DNA of 64,000 bases from Paenibacillus kyungheensis (GTDB taxonomy: Bacteria > Bacillota > Bacilli > Paenibacillales > Paenibacillaceae). The stretch covers positions 4,314,501 through 4,378,500 of the forward strand of contig NZ_CP117416.1 of assembly GCF_028606985.1 (NCBI RefSeq), in the 5' to 3' direction. A program made the translations under genes and the position numbers. The stretch's first letter is position 1. Each line of letters begins with the position of its first letter. The notes under the pieces were generated by a model. The model was given only the letters and a program-made list of their open reading frames with translations, was not told the origin of the DNA and did not search any database. Shown here piece by piece: positions 1 to 9,074 of the stretch.

Positions 1-2
1 GT

Positions 3-77
3 GAAGGAATCCAGGAATATACCGCACATAAAGAACAGTTTGTTCATTATATTTTTAGCTTGAGGCATTCTTTGTAA
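3..77 (+). CDS. C-terminal end of an unidentified gene (partial)
   Basis: The third forward frame is open from the window edge to a TAA at 75-77 and would encode the last 24 residues of a protein ending FSLRHSL. A strong hairpin terminator follows about 55 bases later, as expected after a real gene end. The piece is too short to assign a family, and the two other forward frames are also short here, so coding status rests mainly on the terminator position. Confidence 0.35.
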   Translation, partial: EGIQEYTAHKEQFVHYIFSLRHSL

Positions 78-133
78 CTATGCTATTTCTGCTTTAACAA
101 CAATGATATTGTAATATATTTCCACTTTAAAGC

Positions 134-169
134 AAAAACCCTTCTTTGTGTTGTAAAAGAAGGGTTTTT
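134..169. terminator. Bidirectional rho-independent terminator
   Basis: A perfect 14-bp stem (AAAAACCCTTCTTT pairing with 156-169) has an 8-base loop and A/T tracts on both sides. It can end the partial plus-strand gene on its left and the minus-strand xylB on its right. Confidence 0.85.
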
Positions 170-201
170 ATTAATTATTATTTTTCTATCTATACGTCTA
201 T

Positions 202-1698
202 CTATCCGCGAAAAGCCGCCAAACGTTTATTCAAGTCAGTAGTCTGTCCATAAATATCCTGATAAATCGCAAACAACTGATCATACTTTTCAGCACGTTC
301 CGGATCAGGTTGGTAAGACTTCGCGTGACGTAAAAATGCCGCTGCACAGTCTTGTAAAGAAGGAAACCACCCGCTACCATAAGCCGCCAACATAGCTGCT
401 CCCATAGCAGGCCCTTGTTCATTCTCTAAACGAACAATCTCGGCGTTAAAAATATCTGCTTGCATTTGTAACCAGGTCTCATTCTTCGCTCCGCCACCGA
501 TCGAGACGACAGAAGTGATACTTTTGCCTGATTCGCGTAAAATATCAATCGATTCTCGTAAAGAGAATGTAATTCCTTCCAATACAGCACGCGCAAAATG
601 CGGTAACTTGTGCGCGGCATCAATACCGATAAAGCTTCCACGAATATCTGCATCTGGATGAGGTGTACGTTCACCTACGATATAAGGTGTGAATAACAAC
701 CCTTCTGCACCTGCCGCCACATTGTTCACGCCATGCAATAACTGGTCAAATGAAAGGTCTTTGCCAAATGCACTGCGGAACCATTCTAGACTGTACCCTG
801 CCGCAAGAGTAACGCCCATAATATAAAAAGCATCTTGCTCACTATGATTAAAGAAATGAACTTTCCCTGCAAAATCCAAATCTTTGCGTTCTTCATAAGA
901 CAACACGACACCGGATGTACCGATACTGCACATCGTCTGCCCTTCACTTAGAATTCCTGCACCGATCGCACCACACGCATTATCTGCTCCACCACCATAG
1001 ACGCGTGTATTTACACTCAATCCTGTCTGTTCAGCGACTTCCGGCAACAATCCACCTACATCATCAAATGATTCGATTAGACGCGGAAGCAACGACATAG
1101 GCAAATCAAAAGCTGAAGCGATCTTCTCACTCCACTGTTTGCCGGTTACATCGAGTAATAATGTACCTGCCGCATCAGAATAATCCATCGCTAGATCACC
1201 GGTTAACTGGTAACGCACATAATCTTTCGGTAGCAAAACTAATCGTGCCGCTTCCATATGCTCTGGCTCATTTTCCTGCACCCATAAGATTTTGGGCAAT
1301 GTAAATCCTTCCAACGCCCGATTACGAGCAATCTGTAATAATTCATCGCCTAACGTCTCTTCAATTCGGCGACACTGCTTACTGGTACGTGTATCATTCC
1401 ACAAAATCGCTGGACGAATTACCTTATTGTCTCCATCCAACAACACCAATCCATGCATTTGCCCCGAAAAGCTCAACCCTTCAATCTCTTCAGACGCTAC
1501 ACCTGAAATCTCTACCAACCGACGGAGCGATGTTAACGTCCCTTTTACCCAATCTTCAGGACTCTGTTCGCTATACCCTGCTTTCGGTTGAGATAACGGA
1601 TACGATTCAGACGTCTCATAAGCAATATTCCCCTGCTTATCCACCAATACCGTCTTCACCGCACTCGTCCCCAAATCAACCCCAATCACATAACTCAT
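202..1698 (-). CDS. xylB: Xylulokinase
   Basis: XylB phosphorylates D-xylulose to xylulose 5-phosphate in the cytoplasm, feeding the pentose phosphate pathway. The 498-residue protein is a full-length FGGY kinase: phosphate-binding DLGTS near residue 8, the sugar-contact GQMHG at about 79-83, the catalytic Asp in GGGADN at about 239, and a GGGAKN ATP-site motif near 400. The ATG is preceded by GGAGGGG. It lies downstream of xylA on the same strand, but 635 bases away, with a structured element between them. Function is well supported by family motifs and by the xylA/xylR neighbours; cotranscription with xylA is inferred. Confidence 0.95.
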   Translation of the reverse strand: MSYVIGVDLGTSAVKTVLVDKQGNIAYETSESYPLSQPKAGYSEQSPEDWVKGTLTSLRRLVEISGVASEEIEGLSFSGQMHGLVLLDGDNKVIRPAILWNDTRTSKQCRRIEETLGDELLQIARNRALEGFTLPKILWVQENEPEHMEAARLVLLPKDYVRYQLTGDLAMDYSDAAGTLLLDVTGKQWSEKIASAFDLPMSLLPRLIESFDDVGGLLPEVAEQTGLSVNTRVYGGGADNACGAIGAGILSEGQTMCSIGTSGVVLSYEERKDLDFAGKVHFFNHSEQDAFYIMGVTLAAGYSLEWFRSAFGKDLSFDQLLHGVNNVAAGAEGLLFTPYIVGERTPHPDADIRGSFIGIDAAHKLPHFARAVLEGITFSLRESIDILRESGKSITSVVSIGGGAKNETWLQMQADIFNAEIVRLENEQGPAMGAAMLAAYGSGWFPSLQDCAAAFLRHAKSYQPDPERAEKYDQLFAIYQDIYGQTTDLNKRLAAFRG

Positions 1699-2333
1699 CC
1701 TTACCCCTCCTTCAATTTATCTCTGCTACACGAATAATTACTAAATATATCAAAAAAATTAAATCCCTTTTACCACTTCATAACACCTTTAATTCTATAC
1801 CTATATATTTTTCTTTCATCACATAAAATGCTAATCATTATTTATTATCTCTAAACTTATTGCCAACCATTATCACGTATTCTACGCCCATAACTGCACT
1901 CATAGCAGACATCTACCCACAATAAATCATTCAATCTTCTAATCTTTTAATCTTTTAATCTTTTAAAACTTTATATTTATTTATATTTTTGCCCTATATC
2001 AAAACCAAAAGCATTTTCCCAAAATGTTCACCTCATCAAAAAATGCCTCCCTCCCCACAAGGGAATAAGGGAGACATGCCTTTGACCTTATCTTTTAGCA
2101 TTATCTTTTGCTCTAATCTTCTATCCTCATCCACAGTATCTACACGCTCAAGCGAAGAGAATCTATTCTTCTGAAAGAGCGAAGCGCTCGCCTTTAAGGT
2201 TGGATATCGACTGCCTAGCAGTCTAACCAAGATATCCAACCTTACCAGCGACGACAAGAAGAATAAATTCTCGTAGCGCTCTAACGCTAGTACACTATAT
2301 TTAAACTAAATTAATCCCTAAAGTGTATCCCTC
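1699..2333. other. Long xylB-xylA intergenic region
   Basis: This 635-base gap holds no convincing gene. It is AT-rich near xylB with short direct repeats of AATCTTTT around 1930-1965. A small hairpin (CTCCCT/AGGGAG) lies around 2046-2075, and a dense group of inverted repeats at 2144-2290. A 73-codon open frame on the minus strand (2036-2257) reads straight through these inverted repeats and looks fortuitous. Confidence 0.7.
2144..2290. repeat. Multi-hairpin palindromic intergenic element
   Basis: Nested inverted repeats fill about 145 bases. AAGGTTGGATATC (2196-2208) pairs perfectly with 2231-2243. Inside it ACTGC pairs with GCAGT. Outside it AGAATCTATTCTTCT (2158-2172) pairs with 2257-2271 with one mismatch. 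Small hairpins flank these (GAGCG-AAG-CGCTC at 2177-2189; TAGCG/CGCTA at 2274-2290). This suggests a dispersed palindromic repeat or an mRNA-stabilising structure between xylA and xylB. No other copy was seen in this window. Confidence 0.65.
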
Positions 2334-3650
2334 TTATTCCGTCACCAAATACTGATTAAGAACAGATTTCAACCATTCTTCACGACCAGATTCATTGGCA
2401 CGAGGAGTTTCATTATTAAGCGCATACTCTGCTAGTGAAGACAATGTCGCTTTACCGCTCAATACATCGGCTCCAATACCTTCTTGGAAACTGCTGTACC
2501 GTTTGTCGATAAAGTCTTCGAATACACGATCTTCGATCAGACGCGCTGCTGTTGTTAGACCTTTAGCAAAAGTATCCATTCCAGCGATATGCGCTAAGAA
2601 CAAATCTTCTGGCTCAAAAGAAGGACGACGTACTTTCGCATCAAAGTTAACGCCACCTTTGCCTAGACCGCCATTTTGCAACACTTCATACATCGTTAAA
2701 GTCGCTGCATAAAGATCTACCGGGAATTCATCCGTATCCCATCCGATCAATAGATCCCCCTGATTCGCATCCAGTGATCCCAACATACCATTCGTACGAG
2801 CAACACGTAATTCATGTTGGAAATTGTGTCCTGCAAGCGTCGCATGGTTCGCTTCCAAGTTCAATTTGAAATGTTTATCCAGACCATTTTTTTGCAAGAA
2901 AGCAATTGTAGTTGCCGCATCAAAATCATATTGATGTTTTGTCGGCTCTTTTGGTTTGGGTTCGATCAAGAATTGAGCATCAAACTGAATTTCTTTGGCA
3001 TAATCGATCGCCATATGGAACATACGTGAAATATTATCTTGTTCTAGTGCATAGTCCGTATTGAGCAATGTCTCATACCCTTCACGACCGCCCCAGAACA
3101 CATAGTTTTCAGCACCTAGACGTTTACCTACTTCAAGACCTTTTTTGATCTGAGCCGCTGCATGAGCGTACACATCTGCATTACTCGTTGAAGCTGCACC
3201 ATGCATAAAGCGTGGATTACTGAACATATTCGCTGTATTCCAGAGCAATTTTTTACCGGATTGTTTCATATATCCTTCTAAAAGGTCGACAATCGTATCA
3301 ATATTGCTGTAAAATTCTCGCAAGCTATCTCCTTCAGGAGCGATATCTACATCATGGAAACAGAAGTAAGGCATATCAAGCTTATCCATTAATTCAAATA
3401 ATGCTTCTGCACGAGCTTTGGCAAGATCAAGACCTGTATACGAATCCCAAGGACGCACTGCTGTATTCACACCAAACGGATCAGCTCCACCTGCTACCAT
3501 CGTATGCCAGTAAGCCATACCAAAGCGCAAATGTTCTTCCATCGTTTTACCAGCGATCACTTGAGTCGGGTTATAAAATTTAAAAGCGTATGGATTTTTG
3601 GATTGGACACCTTCGTAAGTAATTTTTTCGATATTTGCAAAGTAAGCCAT
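2334..3650 (-). CDS. xylA: Xylose isomerase
   Basis: XylA interconverts D-xylose and D-xylulose, using two divalent metal ions. The 438-residue protein matches the long (class II) xylose isomerases: catalytic FCFHDVD with His about 99 and Asp about 102, the [10 protein letters not shown] stretch near 185-195, and metal/substrate segments [15 protein letters not shown] and [11 protein letters not shown]. An AGAGGAGGA ribosome site precedes the ATG. It is transcribed away from xylR, and the shared upstream region holds a cre site and an inverted repeat fit for XylR. No xylose transporter is adjacent, so uptake must be encoded elsewhere. Confidence 0.97.
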   Translation of the reverse strand: MAYFANIEKITYEGVQSKNPYAFKFYNPTQVIAGKTMEEHLRFGMAYWHTMVAGGADPFGVNTAVRPWDSYTGLDLAKARAEALFELMDKLDMPYFCFHDVDIAPEGDSLREFYSNIDTIVDLLEGYMKQSGKKLLWNTANMFSNPRFMHGAASTSNADVYAHAAAQIKKGLEVGKRLGAENYVFWGGREGYETLLNTDYALEQDNISRMFHMAIDYAKEIQFDAQFLIEPKPKEPTKHQYDFDAATTIAFLQKNGLDKHFKLNLEANHATLAGHNFQHELRVARTNGMLGSLDANQGDLLIGWDTDEFPVDLYAATLTMYEVLQNGGLGKGGVNFDAKVRRPSFEPEDLFLAHIAGMDTFAKGLTTAARLIEDRVFEDFIDKRYSSFQEGIGADVLSGKATLSSLAEYALNNETPRANESGREEWLKSVLNQYLVTE

Positions 3651-3790
3651 AAATAAAATCCTCCTCTTATCATTCGTATAAGATTGTTACAAAAATCTCT
3701 TTTAGAGCGGCTTAGTAAGCAGAGAAGGTGCGCCTAAAATCGATCATCTAACAATCATTTAGCAGAACAATGTATCCAACATAATCAAAA

Positions 3791-3804
3791 AGAAATCGTT
3801 TACA
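3791..3804. promoter_or_regulatory. Candidate CcpA cre site, xylA/xylR region
   Basis: AGAAATCGTTTACA fits the cre consensus TGWNANCGNTNWCA with only the first base differing. It overlaps the -35 of the xylR promoter and lies upstream of xylA, consistent with glucose repression of xylose use known in Bacillus. Confidence 0.6.
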
Positions 3805-3826
3805 TCGCTATCCTAACATATATGAT
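3799..3826 (+). promoter_or_regulatory. Probable sigma-A promoter of xylR
   Basis: TTTACA (3799-3804) and TATGAT (3821-3826) are separated by 16 bp. The predicted start falls in the inverted repeat just downstream, which would allow autorepression. Confidence 0.55.
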
Positions 3827-3828
3827 AT

Positions 3829-3853
3829 ACTTTGTCTATCGGTTAAACAAAGT
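3829..3853. promoter_or_regulatory. Candidate XylR operator
   Basis: ACTTTGT (3829-3835) and ACAAAGT (3847-3853) form an inverted repeat with an 11-base centre. The right half continues as AACAAAGTTAG, resembling the half-site of Bacillus xyl operators (TTAGTTTGTTT). The position between xylR and xylA fits, but the symmetry is imperfect. Confidence 0.5.
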
Positions 3854-3884
3854 TAGTGAATAGTCATCTGAAAGGAAGAAAATT

Positions 3885-5048
3885 ATGAAAATCACAGGTG
3901 ATCAAGCGCTTGTCAAAAAGATAAATAAGTCTCTGGTGTTAGATAATATTCGCCAGTATGCTCCTCTATCACGTACTCAAGTCTCGCAATCAACAGGGCT
4001 GAATAAAGCCACAGTCTCCAATCTTGTACAAGAATTGATTGACGATCAACTGGTAATCGAATCCGGTCAAGGACAGTCTAGTGGTGGACGCAAGCCGTTG
4101 ATTTTGTTGTTTAACAAAAATGCAGGTTATGCCGCAGGTGTAGAGATTACAGTCAACGAGCTTATTTTGATTCTGACCAATCTAGAAGGTGAAATTATTG
4201 CCAACTCGACCTCTCCTCTTGCTAGTCATCAAGTGACTGATGTTATTGAGCAGCTACAGACCGAAATGACTGTATTGCTGCGCAATCTGCCTGATTCGAT
4301 CCATGGAATTATCGGTATGGGAGTAGGTGTACCAGGAATGGTGGATGAACAAGGAAATGTATTATTTGCACCCAACCTCGGTTGGGAAGGTGTTGCTTTA
4401 CGAGAACAATTAGAGCATTTATTTCATATTCCTGTAATTGTCGATAATGAAGCCAATGCAGGGGCACTTGGAGAATTGCAGTTCGGTGCAGGGAGACAAG
4501 CTCAACATCTGGTCTATGTCAGTGTAGGGACAGGGATAGGATCAGGCATCATTATTGAAGGGGAACTGTATAAGGGCTCACGTGGGTATGCAGGAGAAAC
4601 AGGGCATATGTCTGTAGAATCTTACGGTCTGCCCTGTTCTTGTGGTAGTCAGGGGTGTTGGGAATTATATGCTTCTGAACTGGCTTACGATCATGCTGTC
4701 AAAGAACCGATTCCCGGTAGTACTACCGCAGATTGGGTAAGACGTGCTGAATTCGATGAACCGGAAGCTAGAGATTTATTTCAAAAAATCGGCGAATATT
4801 TAGGGGTTGGTATTACCAATCTAGTCAATGGATTTAACCCTGAATTAGTGATTATTGGCGGGCATATGAGACAGGCAGAACCATGGATCGATCAGTATTT
4901 ACAAGAGGTGGTGTCCCGAAGAACTCTTCCTTATCATCGCCAAAAGTTAATCATTCAATACTCCGAATTACAAGATCAATCGACTGTGATCGGTACAGCG
5001 TATATGGCTGTCTCACAATTTCTAGGTCGGGTAAAAGTATCGCTTTAA
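3885..5048 (+). CDS. xylR: Xylose-responsive ROK-family repressor XylR
   Basis: This is a DNA-binding repressor of xylose genes, released by xylose. The 387-residue protein begins with a winged helix-turn-helix (about 15-65, SRTQVSQSTGLNKATVSNLVQEL) followed by a ROK sugar-binding domain. That domain has a GVGVPGMVD segment, a YVSVGTGIGSGI nucleotide-fold loop and the zinc-type CSCGSQGCWE motif at about 250-259. It is divergent from xylA, the usual arrangement. The start is supported by AAAGGAAG upstream of the ATG. Name and role rest on family plus context. Confidence 0.92.
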   Translation: MKITGDQALVKKINKSLVLDNIRQYAPLSRTQVSQSTGLNKATVSNLVQELIDDQLVIESGQGQSSGGRKPLILLFNKNAGYAAGVEITVNELILILTNLEGEIIANSTSPLASHQVTDVIEQLQTEMTVLLRNLPDSIHGIIGMGVGVPGMVDEQGNVLFAPNLGWEGVALREQLEHLFHIPVIVDNEANAGALGELQFGAGRQAQHLVYVSVGTGIGSGIIIEGELYKGSRGYAGETGHMSVESYGLPCSCGSQGCWELYASELAYDHAVKEPIPGSTTADWVRRAEFDEPEARDLFQKIGEYLGVGITNLVNGFNPELVIIGGHMRQAEPWIDQYLQEVVSRRTLPYHRQKLIIQYSELQDQSTVIGTAYMAVSQFLGRVKVSL

Positions 5049-5214
5049 TATCATTTGGACACAATTCTTATTTATTTTGATAGTAAATGTGAATTATTTA
5101 TCTTAAATTTGACGTAAAATTGCCTTATTTTAGTGGAAAATCTATTGCTCTTTCGGTCTATAATTTCGTTATGTGTTATGCAATACGAACGAATGTGAAA
5201 CGGAGAGAGCTACC

Positions 5215-5412
5215 ATGAACCTGTTGGGAACTGCCGACATTTCGCTGCCTTTTTACGTAATGTTGTTTTTATTTTCTTTTATCATCGTTCCATTAGTAAG
5301 CCTGAGTGTGTTTAACTTCTCACAAGCGAGGCGCAAAAAGGGCGTATCCTTTTTGATCGCAGGTTTTGGATTTTTTATGATTTTTCGCGCTGTCACCCAG
5401 TTATTATTTTAG
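5215..5412 (+). CDS. Small two-helix membrane protein, function unknown
   Basis: The predicted protein is 65 residues with two hydrophobic helices (about 10-33 and 44-64) joined by a basic loop, FSQARRKKG. I chose the ATG at 5215 because GGAGAGAG stands 5-6 bases before it; an open frame extends further upstream without a better site. I do not recognise the family. It is monocistronic between xylR and the Grx terminator and could be a small stress or envelope protein, but nothing in the sequence shows that. Confidence 0.6.
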   Translation: MNLLGTADISLPFYVMLFLFSFIIVPLVSLSVFNFSQARRKKGVSFLIAGFGFFMIFRAVTQLLF

Positions 5413-5521
5413 ATACGATATCATCTGTTAGTATGCTCCACATTATTTTTTTTGATACAAATGTACTTTATTTGCACAACGTACATGTTTTTCTTCATTC
5501 TTATACGATTATCTAATCAAC

Positions 5522-5564
5522 AAAAAAACGGCAACCCATCATCCGGGCTACCGTTTATTTTTTT
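5522..5564 (-). terminator. Terminator after the glutaredoxin-like gene
   Basis: An AACGG...CCGTT stem with inner CCC/GGG pairing lies between T-rich and A-rich flanks. Read on the minus strand it ends in seven Ts. It could also act on the plus-strand small membrane gene. Confidence 0.75.
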
Positions 5565-5571
5565 GCTTATT

Positions 5572-5805
5572 TTACGCTTCTGCTAGTGCTTTGTTAAATT
5601 GGGTCATATTCATACCCATAATTTTGTACTCACCGATCAATGTAACTGGAACAGCACGTACACCCATATTCCAAGCTTCTTCTGCATATTTTTCTTCCAA
5701 TTCGATATTACGCTCTTCGAATTCGATGCCTTTGTCATTCAAAAAACTTTTCACCTGTTTGCAATGCGGGCAGTTAGTACTTGTATAAACGATAGCTTTT
5801 TCCAT
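5572..5805 (-). CDS. Glutaredoxin-like (NrdH/YruB-type) redox protein
   Basis: This is a small thiol-disulfide exchange protein of 77 residues with a dithiol CPHC active site (Cys12, Cys15), the cis-Pro segment VRAVPVTLIGEYKIMGMN, and a thioredoxin fold. Length and motif match NrdH-redoxin or YruB-like proteins that take electrons from thioredoxin reductase. trxB lies immediately upstream on the same strand, with 106 bases between them, so an electron-transfer pairing is plausible. AAAGGAG precedes the start. The physiological target is not visible. Confidence 0.85.
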   Translation of the reverse strand: MEKAIVYTSTNCPHCKQVKSFLNDKGIEFEERNIELEEKYAEEAWNMGVRAVPVTLIGEYKIMGMNMTQFNKALAEA

Positions 5806-5911
5806 AATAATGTAACACTCCTTTTATCAAATTAGATTATGTAGATAGCAGAACGTGAACCTATTCTGCTACCTGTAGACATTATATATGTTAGATCTGT
5901 ATAAAATACAA

Positions 5912-6856
5912 TTAACCCATAACGACTTCTTGATGTTCCAACGCTTCGATAAATTTCTCACAATCCATCGCTGCCATACAGCCACTACCTGCTGCTGTAA
6001 TCGCTTGACGGTAACGAGTATCTTGCACATCGCCACAAGCGAATACGCCCGGAATATTGGTCTCTGACGTACCTGGGTTAGATACGATATAACCATTCGC
6101 ATCCGTTGTGAGTTGATTGTTCAAGAATCCTGTATTCGGATGATGACCAATCGCTACGAATACGCCATGTGCAGGAATGATTTCTTCTTGCCCTGTATTG
6201 TTGTTCATCACTTTAAGTCCTGTTACACCGCTATCGCCAGCAACCACTTCAAGTGGATTTTGGTTCAAAGCCCATTCGATTTTTTCATTGGAACGAGCAC
6301 GATCTTGCATGATTTTGGAAGCACGCAATTCTTCGCGACGGTGAACCAGTGTTACTTTAGAAGCAAAACGAGTTAAAAAGCTAGCTTCTTCCAATGCAGA
6401 GTCTCCACCACCGACAACCACGATTTCTTTACCGCGGAAAAAGAATCCATCACATGTTGCGCAAGTACTTACGCCGCGTCCGATATTATCTTGCTCGTTA
6501 GGAATACCTAGATATTTAGCTGTAGCCCCTGTAGAAATAATCAATGTCTCGGTAACCAATTCGCCCATACCTTCTACTTGCAATTTAAAAGGACGATCTC
6601 CAAGATCTACACTGTTCACCCAACCTGTACGGAATTCTGCACCAAAGCGCTCTGCTTGTTTGCGCATATTGTCCATCAATTCCGGTCCCATAATACCATC
6701 AGGGAAGCCCGGGAAATTTTCAACTTCTGTCGTTGTAGTCAATTGACCACCTGGTTGTGGGCCTTCAATAATCAACGGGCTTAGATTTGCACGAGCAAGG
6801 TAGATCGCAGCAGTCAGTCCCGCAGGACCTGTTCCAACAATAATTGATTTGTACAT
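5912..6856 (-). CDS. trxB: Thioredoxin-disulfide reductase
   Basis: This NADPH-dependent flavoenzyme reduces thioredoxin and related proteins. The 314-residue protein has the FAD-binding GTGPAGL at about 8-14, the redox-active CATC at about 132-135, an NADPH-binding GGGDSALEEA at about 149, and the C-terminal FAD contact GVFACGDVQD. I placed the start at 6856, where GGAGGAATG precedes the ATG; the open frame extends 37 codons upstream without a ribosome site. The downstream neighbour is the glutaredoxin-like gene. Length is normal for low-molecular-weight TrxB. Confidence 0.96.
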   Translation of the reverse strand: MYKSIIVGTGPAGLTAAIYLARANLSPLIIEGPQPGGQLTTTTEVENFPGFPDGIMGPELMDNMRKQAERFGAEFRTGWVNSVDLGDRPFKLQVEGMGELVTETLIISTGATAKYLGIPNEQDNIGRGVSTCATCDGFFFRGKEIVVVGGGDSALEEASFLTRFASKVTLVHRREELRASKIMQDRARSNEKIEWALNQNPLEVVAGDSGVTGLKVMNNNTGQEEIIPAHGVFVAIGHHPNTGFLNNQLTTDANGYIVSNPGTSETNIPGVFACGDVQDTRYRQAITAAGSGCMAAMDCEKFIEALEHQEVVMG

Positions 6857-7060
6857 ATTGCATTCCTCCATATTTAAGATGAGCATGATGATCACACCCA
6901 ACTGAATGTGTATAGTAATATAAATGTTATGAGCTAATAGATAATAGTTACAATTAATTGCATACAATTTATAATCATTCTAAACTATTACCAATTATGA
7001 GGAAAAGGAGGGCTATAGTCAAATGAAGTTTTCATGAAGGGATCACTTGGCACACAAATA

Positions 7061-7097
7061 AAACCTGCTTTCTTCTATAACAGAAGTCCGCAGGTTT
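7061..7097 (-). terminator. Terminator after the SDR gene
   Basis: AAACCTGC (7061-7068) pairs with GCAGGTTT (7090-7097) with an inner AGAAG/CTTCT stem. On the minus strand it is followed by TTTTATTT. Confidence 0.8.
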
Positions 7098-7124
7098 GAA
7101 GTCTATATCATATAGGATGATCAC

Positions 7125-7955
7125 TTAATCTTTGTCTAAATGATCGTAAATAACGCCCCAGCCATAACCTGCTTCTGGAGAAGTATCTTCTGGCATACCC
7201 GGCAAAATCAATCCGCCATCTACACGTAAATTGATGCCTGTAATATAAGAAGCATCATCAGAAGATAACCATGCGACTGCTTTGCCGATATCCGCAGGTG
7301 TACCCATACGACCTAAAGGAATCTTACGTCCTAGTGGTTGCTTGATAGCATCGTACTCTAATCGATTTACAGTCGCACCTGGGCCTACACAATTCACCCG
7401 TATACCGTAAGGAGCAAATTCAAGTGCAAATGAAGCAGCTGAGCGTATCAATGCAGCTTTCATGCCACCATAGATGCTGTCGGTAGGATAAGCACGTTCT
7501 GCGCGGGAAGATGTGATAAAAATAATATTTCCAGCAATTTCTTGATCAATCATCGCTTGGGCTGCATATTTGGAAGCTAGAATAGGTGCGCGATAATTAA
7601 GATGGATCGAATGATCTAAATCTCCCATTTCCAGATCCAATAAGGCTGTACCGTTGCCTCCACCTGCATTATTAACAAGCAAGTCGATCCTTCCGAAATG
7701 TTCTAATGTCTGCTTAATTACCGATTCTGGCTGATCAGGTTGCGTAAGGTCTGTCTGAATAGCAAACGGCTGTGCTCCATAAATATGTGATAATTCTTGA
7801 GTCACATTGTCAATATCATCCGATTCTGAATGATATGTAAGCGCAATACGATATCCTTTATGAGCAAGTACTTTGGCGATTCCTCGTCCAAGCCCTATGC
7901 CAGCTCCAGTAATCAAAGCTACTTTACGATTTCGATGATGTAGTAAATTATTCAT
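7125..7955 (-). CDS. Short-chain dehydrogenase/reductase
   Basis: This is a classical SDR oxidoreductase of 276 residues. The dinucleotide motif TGAGIGLG is at about 16-23, NNAG at about 95-98, the catalytic Ser at about 149 and YGGMK with Tyr162 and Lys166. The C-terminal VDGGLILPG is typical of the glucose/3-oxoacyl reductase branch. GGAGGG spaced 4 bases from the ATG at 7955 decides the start. It is downstream of the uronate genes on the same strand but beyond a terminator, so it is probably separately expressed. Substrate cannot be told from sequence. Confidence 0.85.
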   Translation of the reverse strand: MNNLLHHRNRKVALITGAGIGLGRGIAKVLAHKGYRIALTYHSESDDIDNVTQELSHIYGAQPFAIQTDLTQPDQPESVIKQTLEHFGRIDLLVNNAGGGNGTALLDLEMGDLDHSIHLNYRAPILASKYAAQAMIDQEIAGNIIFITSSRAERAYPTDSIYGGMKAALIRSAASFALEFAPYGIRVNCVGPGATVNRLEYDAIKQPLGRKIPLGRMGTPADIGKAVAWLSSDDASYITGINLRVDGGLILPGMPEDTSPEAGYGWGVIYDHLDKD

Positions 7956-8081
7956 CGTACCCTCCTTCTTCTTATCCCTATCTGCTTCTTCATACATCTG
8001 TTAAGAAGAATTAAACATGAACTTAAAGTATGAAGCTTATTGATAACGATAGCAATGATTTAATATTTTTCCACATTCTAC

Positions 8082-8117
8082 AAAAAAAAGAATAGCCTTA
8101 TGATCAAGGCTATTCTT
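8082..8117 (-). terminator. Terminator of the uronate (kdu) operon
   Basis: A perfect 12-bp stem, AAGAATAGCCTT (8088-8099) with AAGGCTATTCTT (8106-8117), has a 6-base loop and is followed on the minus strand by a T run. Confidence 0.88.
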
Positions 8118-8155
8118 CAAAAGGAGGATATAGAAAAATAATAATAGCTACACCA

Positions 8156-9004
8156 TTAAGCCTGTACGTCTTGCCAGATCTTGCGCATATATAATGATGC
8201 TTGCGGAAGGTCATCTAAAGGTACACCCTCTAGCGAAATATCGATATGAGGTTTGTATTCTTGAAGCAAACGGAAAAATAACGGATAATCCAATATACCT
8301 GTACCTGCTGTACGATAAGGCTTACTGCCATCCGGTGCAAATGTAAAATCTTTCGCATGGATCAACAACATCCGATGAGCTAACTTTTCAAATGTATCCC
8401 GTAAAAAAGCTTCTTGATGATCTACATGTTCCGTTTTCATCATATTACAAGGGTCAAACAGCATACCTATCGCTGTCGTAGGAATATCCTCGATTAACTG
8501 TAACATCCGCTCGGTAGAATGAAGCGTATGATCAGCAACCGGTTCGATGGCCATATGTACGCCCCATTTATCAGCTTCTTCGGCTAATTCAGATATTGTT
8601 TCTTCCAAAATACGCCAACCCACTTCTGCATACCGTTCCGGTTCTGAAGCTTGATAGGTCGTATACCCGCCTGTTTCGGTAGCGACCATACTACATCCAA
8701 AGTCACGTGCATATCGCAAATGTTCTTTGAACCGTTCGATGCCATGACGACGTTCACTGAGAGCAGGATGAATAGGATCAATATAACAACCCAGTACAGC
8801 AATGCGTACATTCTGACGATCAAATTGTTCTGCAATATGATTAGCAAGTCCGGGACTTAATCGACCATTTGATGTATCTATATCCGAGATCGCTTTGGCA
8901 AGCGCTAACTGAACAGAAGTGAATCCACCAGCAGACACTTTAGCAGCAAGTTCTGCAATTGGCAATTGTCCATAGATATGTGCAAGTACGCCTTGTTTCA
9001 TCAT
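8156..9004 (-). CDS. Sugar phosphate isomerase/epimerase (xylose isomerase-like TIM barrel)
   Basis: This is a predicted AP-endonuclease-2/xylose-isomerase-like TIM barrel of about 282 residues, the family of tagatose/psicose epimerases and hydroxypyruvate isomerases. Metal-ligand candidates are visible: the Glu of IEPVADHT, the Asp of LFDPCNM, the His of LIHAKDF and the Glu of ISLEGVP. It follows kduD at a short distance before a terminator, so it probably acts on a sugar acid or ketose from the same catabolic route. GTG, ATG and ATG occur in tandem at the start; I chose the first ATG, after an AAAGGCAG site. Exact substrate is unknown. Confidence 0.82.
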   Translation of the reverse strand: MMKQGVLAHIYGQLPIAELAAKVSAGGFTSVQLALAKAISDIDTSNGRLSPGLANHIAEQFDRQNVRIAVLGCYIDPIHPALSERRHGIERFKEHLRYARDFGCSMVATETGGYTTYQASEPERYAEVGWRILEETISELAEEADKWGVHMAIEPVADHTLHSTERMLQLIEDIPTTAIGMLFDPCNMMKTEHVDHQEAFLRDTFEKLAHRMLLIHAKDFTFAPDGSKPYRTAGTGILDYPLFFRLLQEYKPHIDISLEGVPLDDLPQASLYMRKIWQDVQA

Positions 9005-9074
9005 CACACTGCCTTTCTGTTATAGATTCTATGGTACACATTCATGCTAATCGATACGATCTATCCAAATCGAA

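Noticed and set aside
1389..1826. 145-codon plus-strand frame antisense to xylB
   Set aside because: Lies on the opposite strand of a clear gene and has no recognisable domain or ribosome site.
2036..2257. 73-codon minus-strand frame between xylA and xylB
   Set aside because: It runs through both arms of the palindromic element and lacks a ribosome site; more likely noncoding repeat sequence.
8041..8054. TGATAACGATAGCA as a cre site upstream of the SDR gene
   Set aside because: One mismatch at a position expected to be A/T and no promoter elements nearby; too weak to call.
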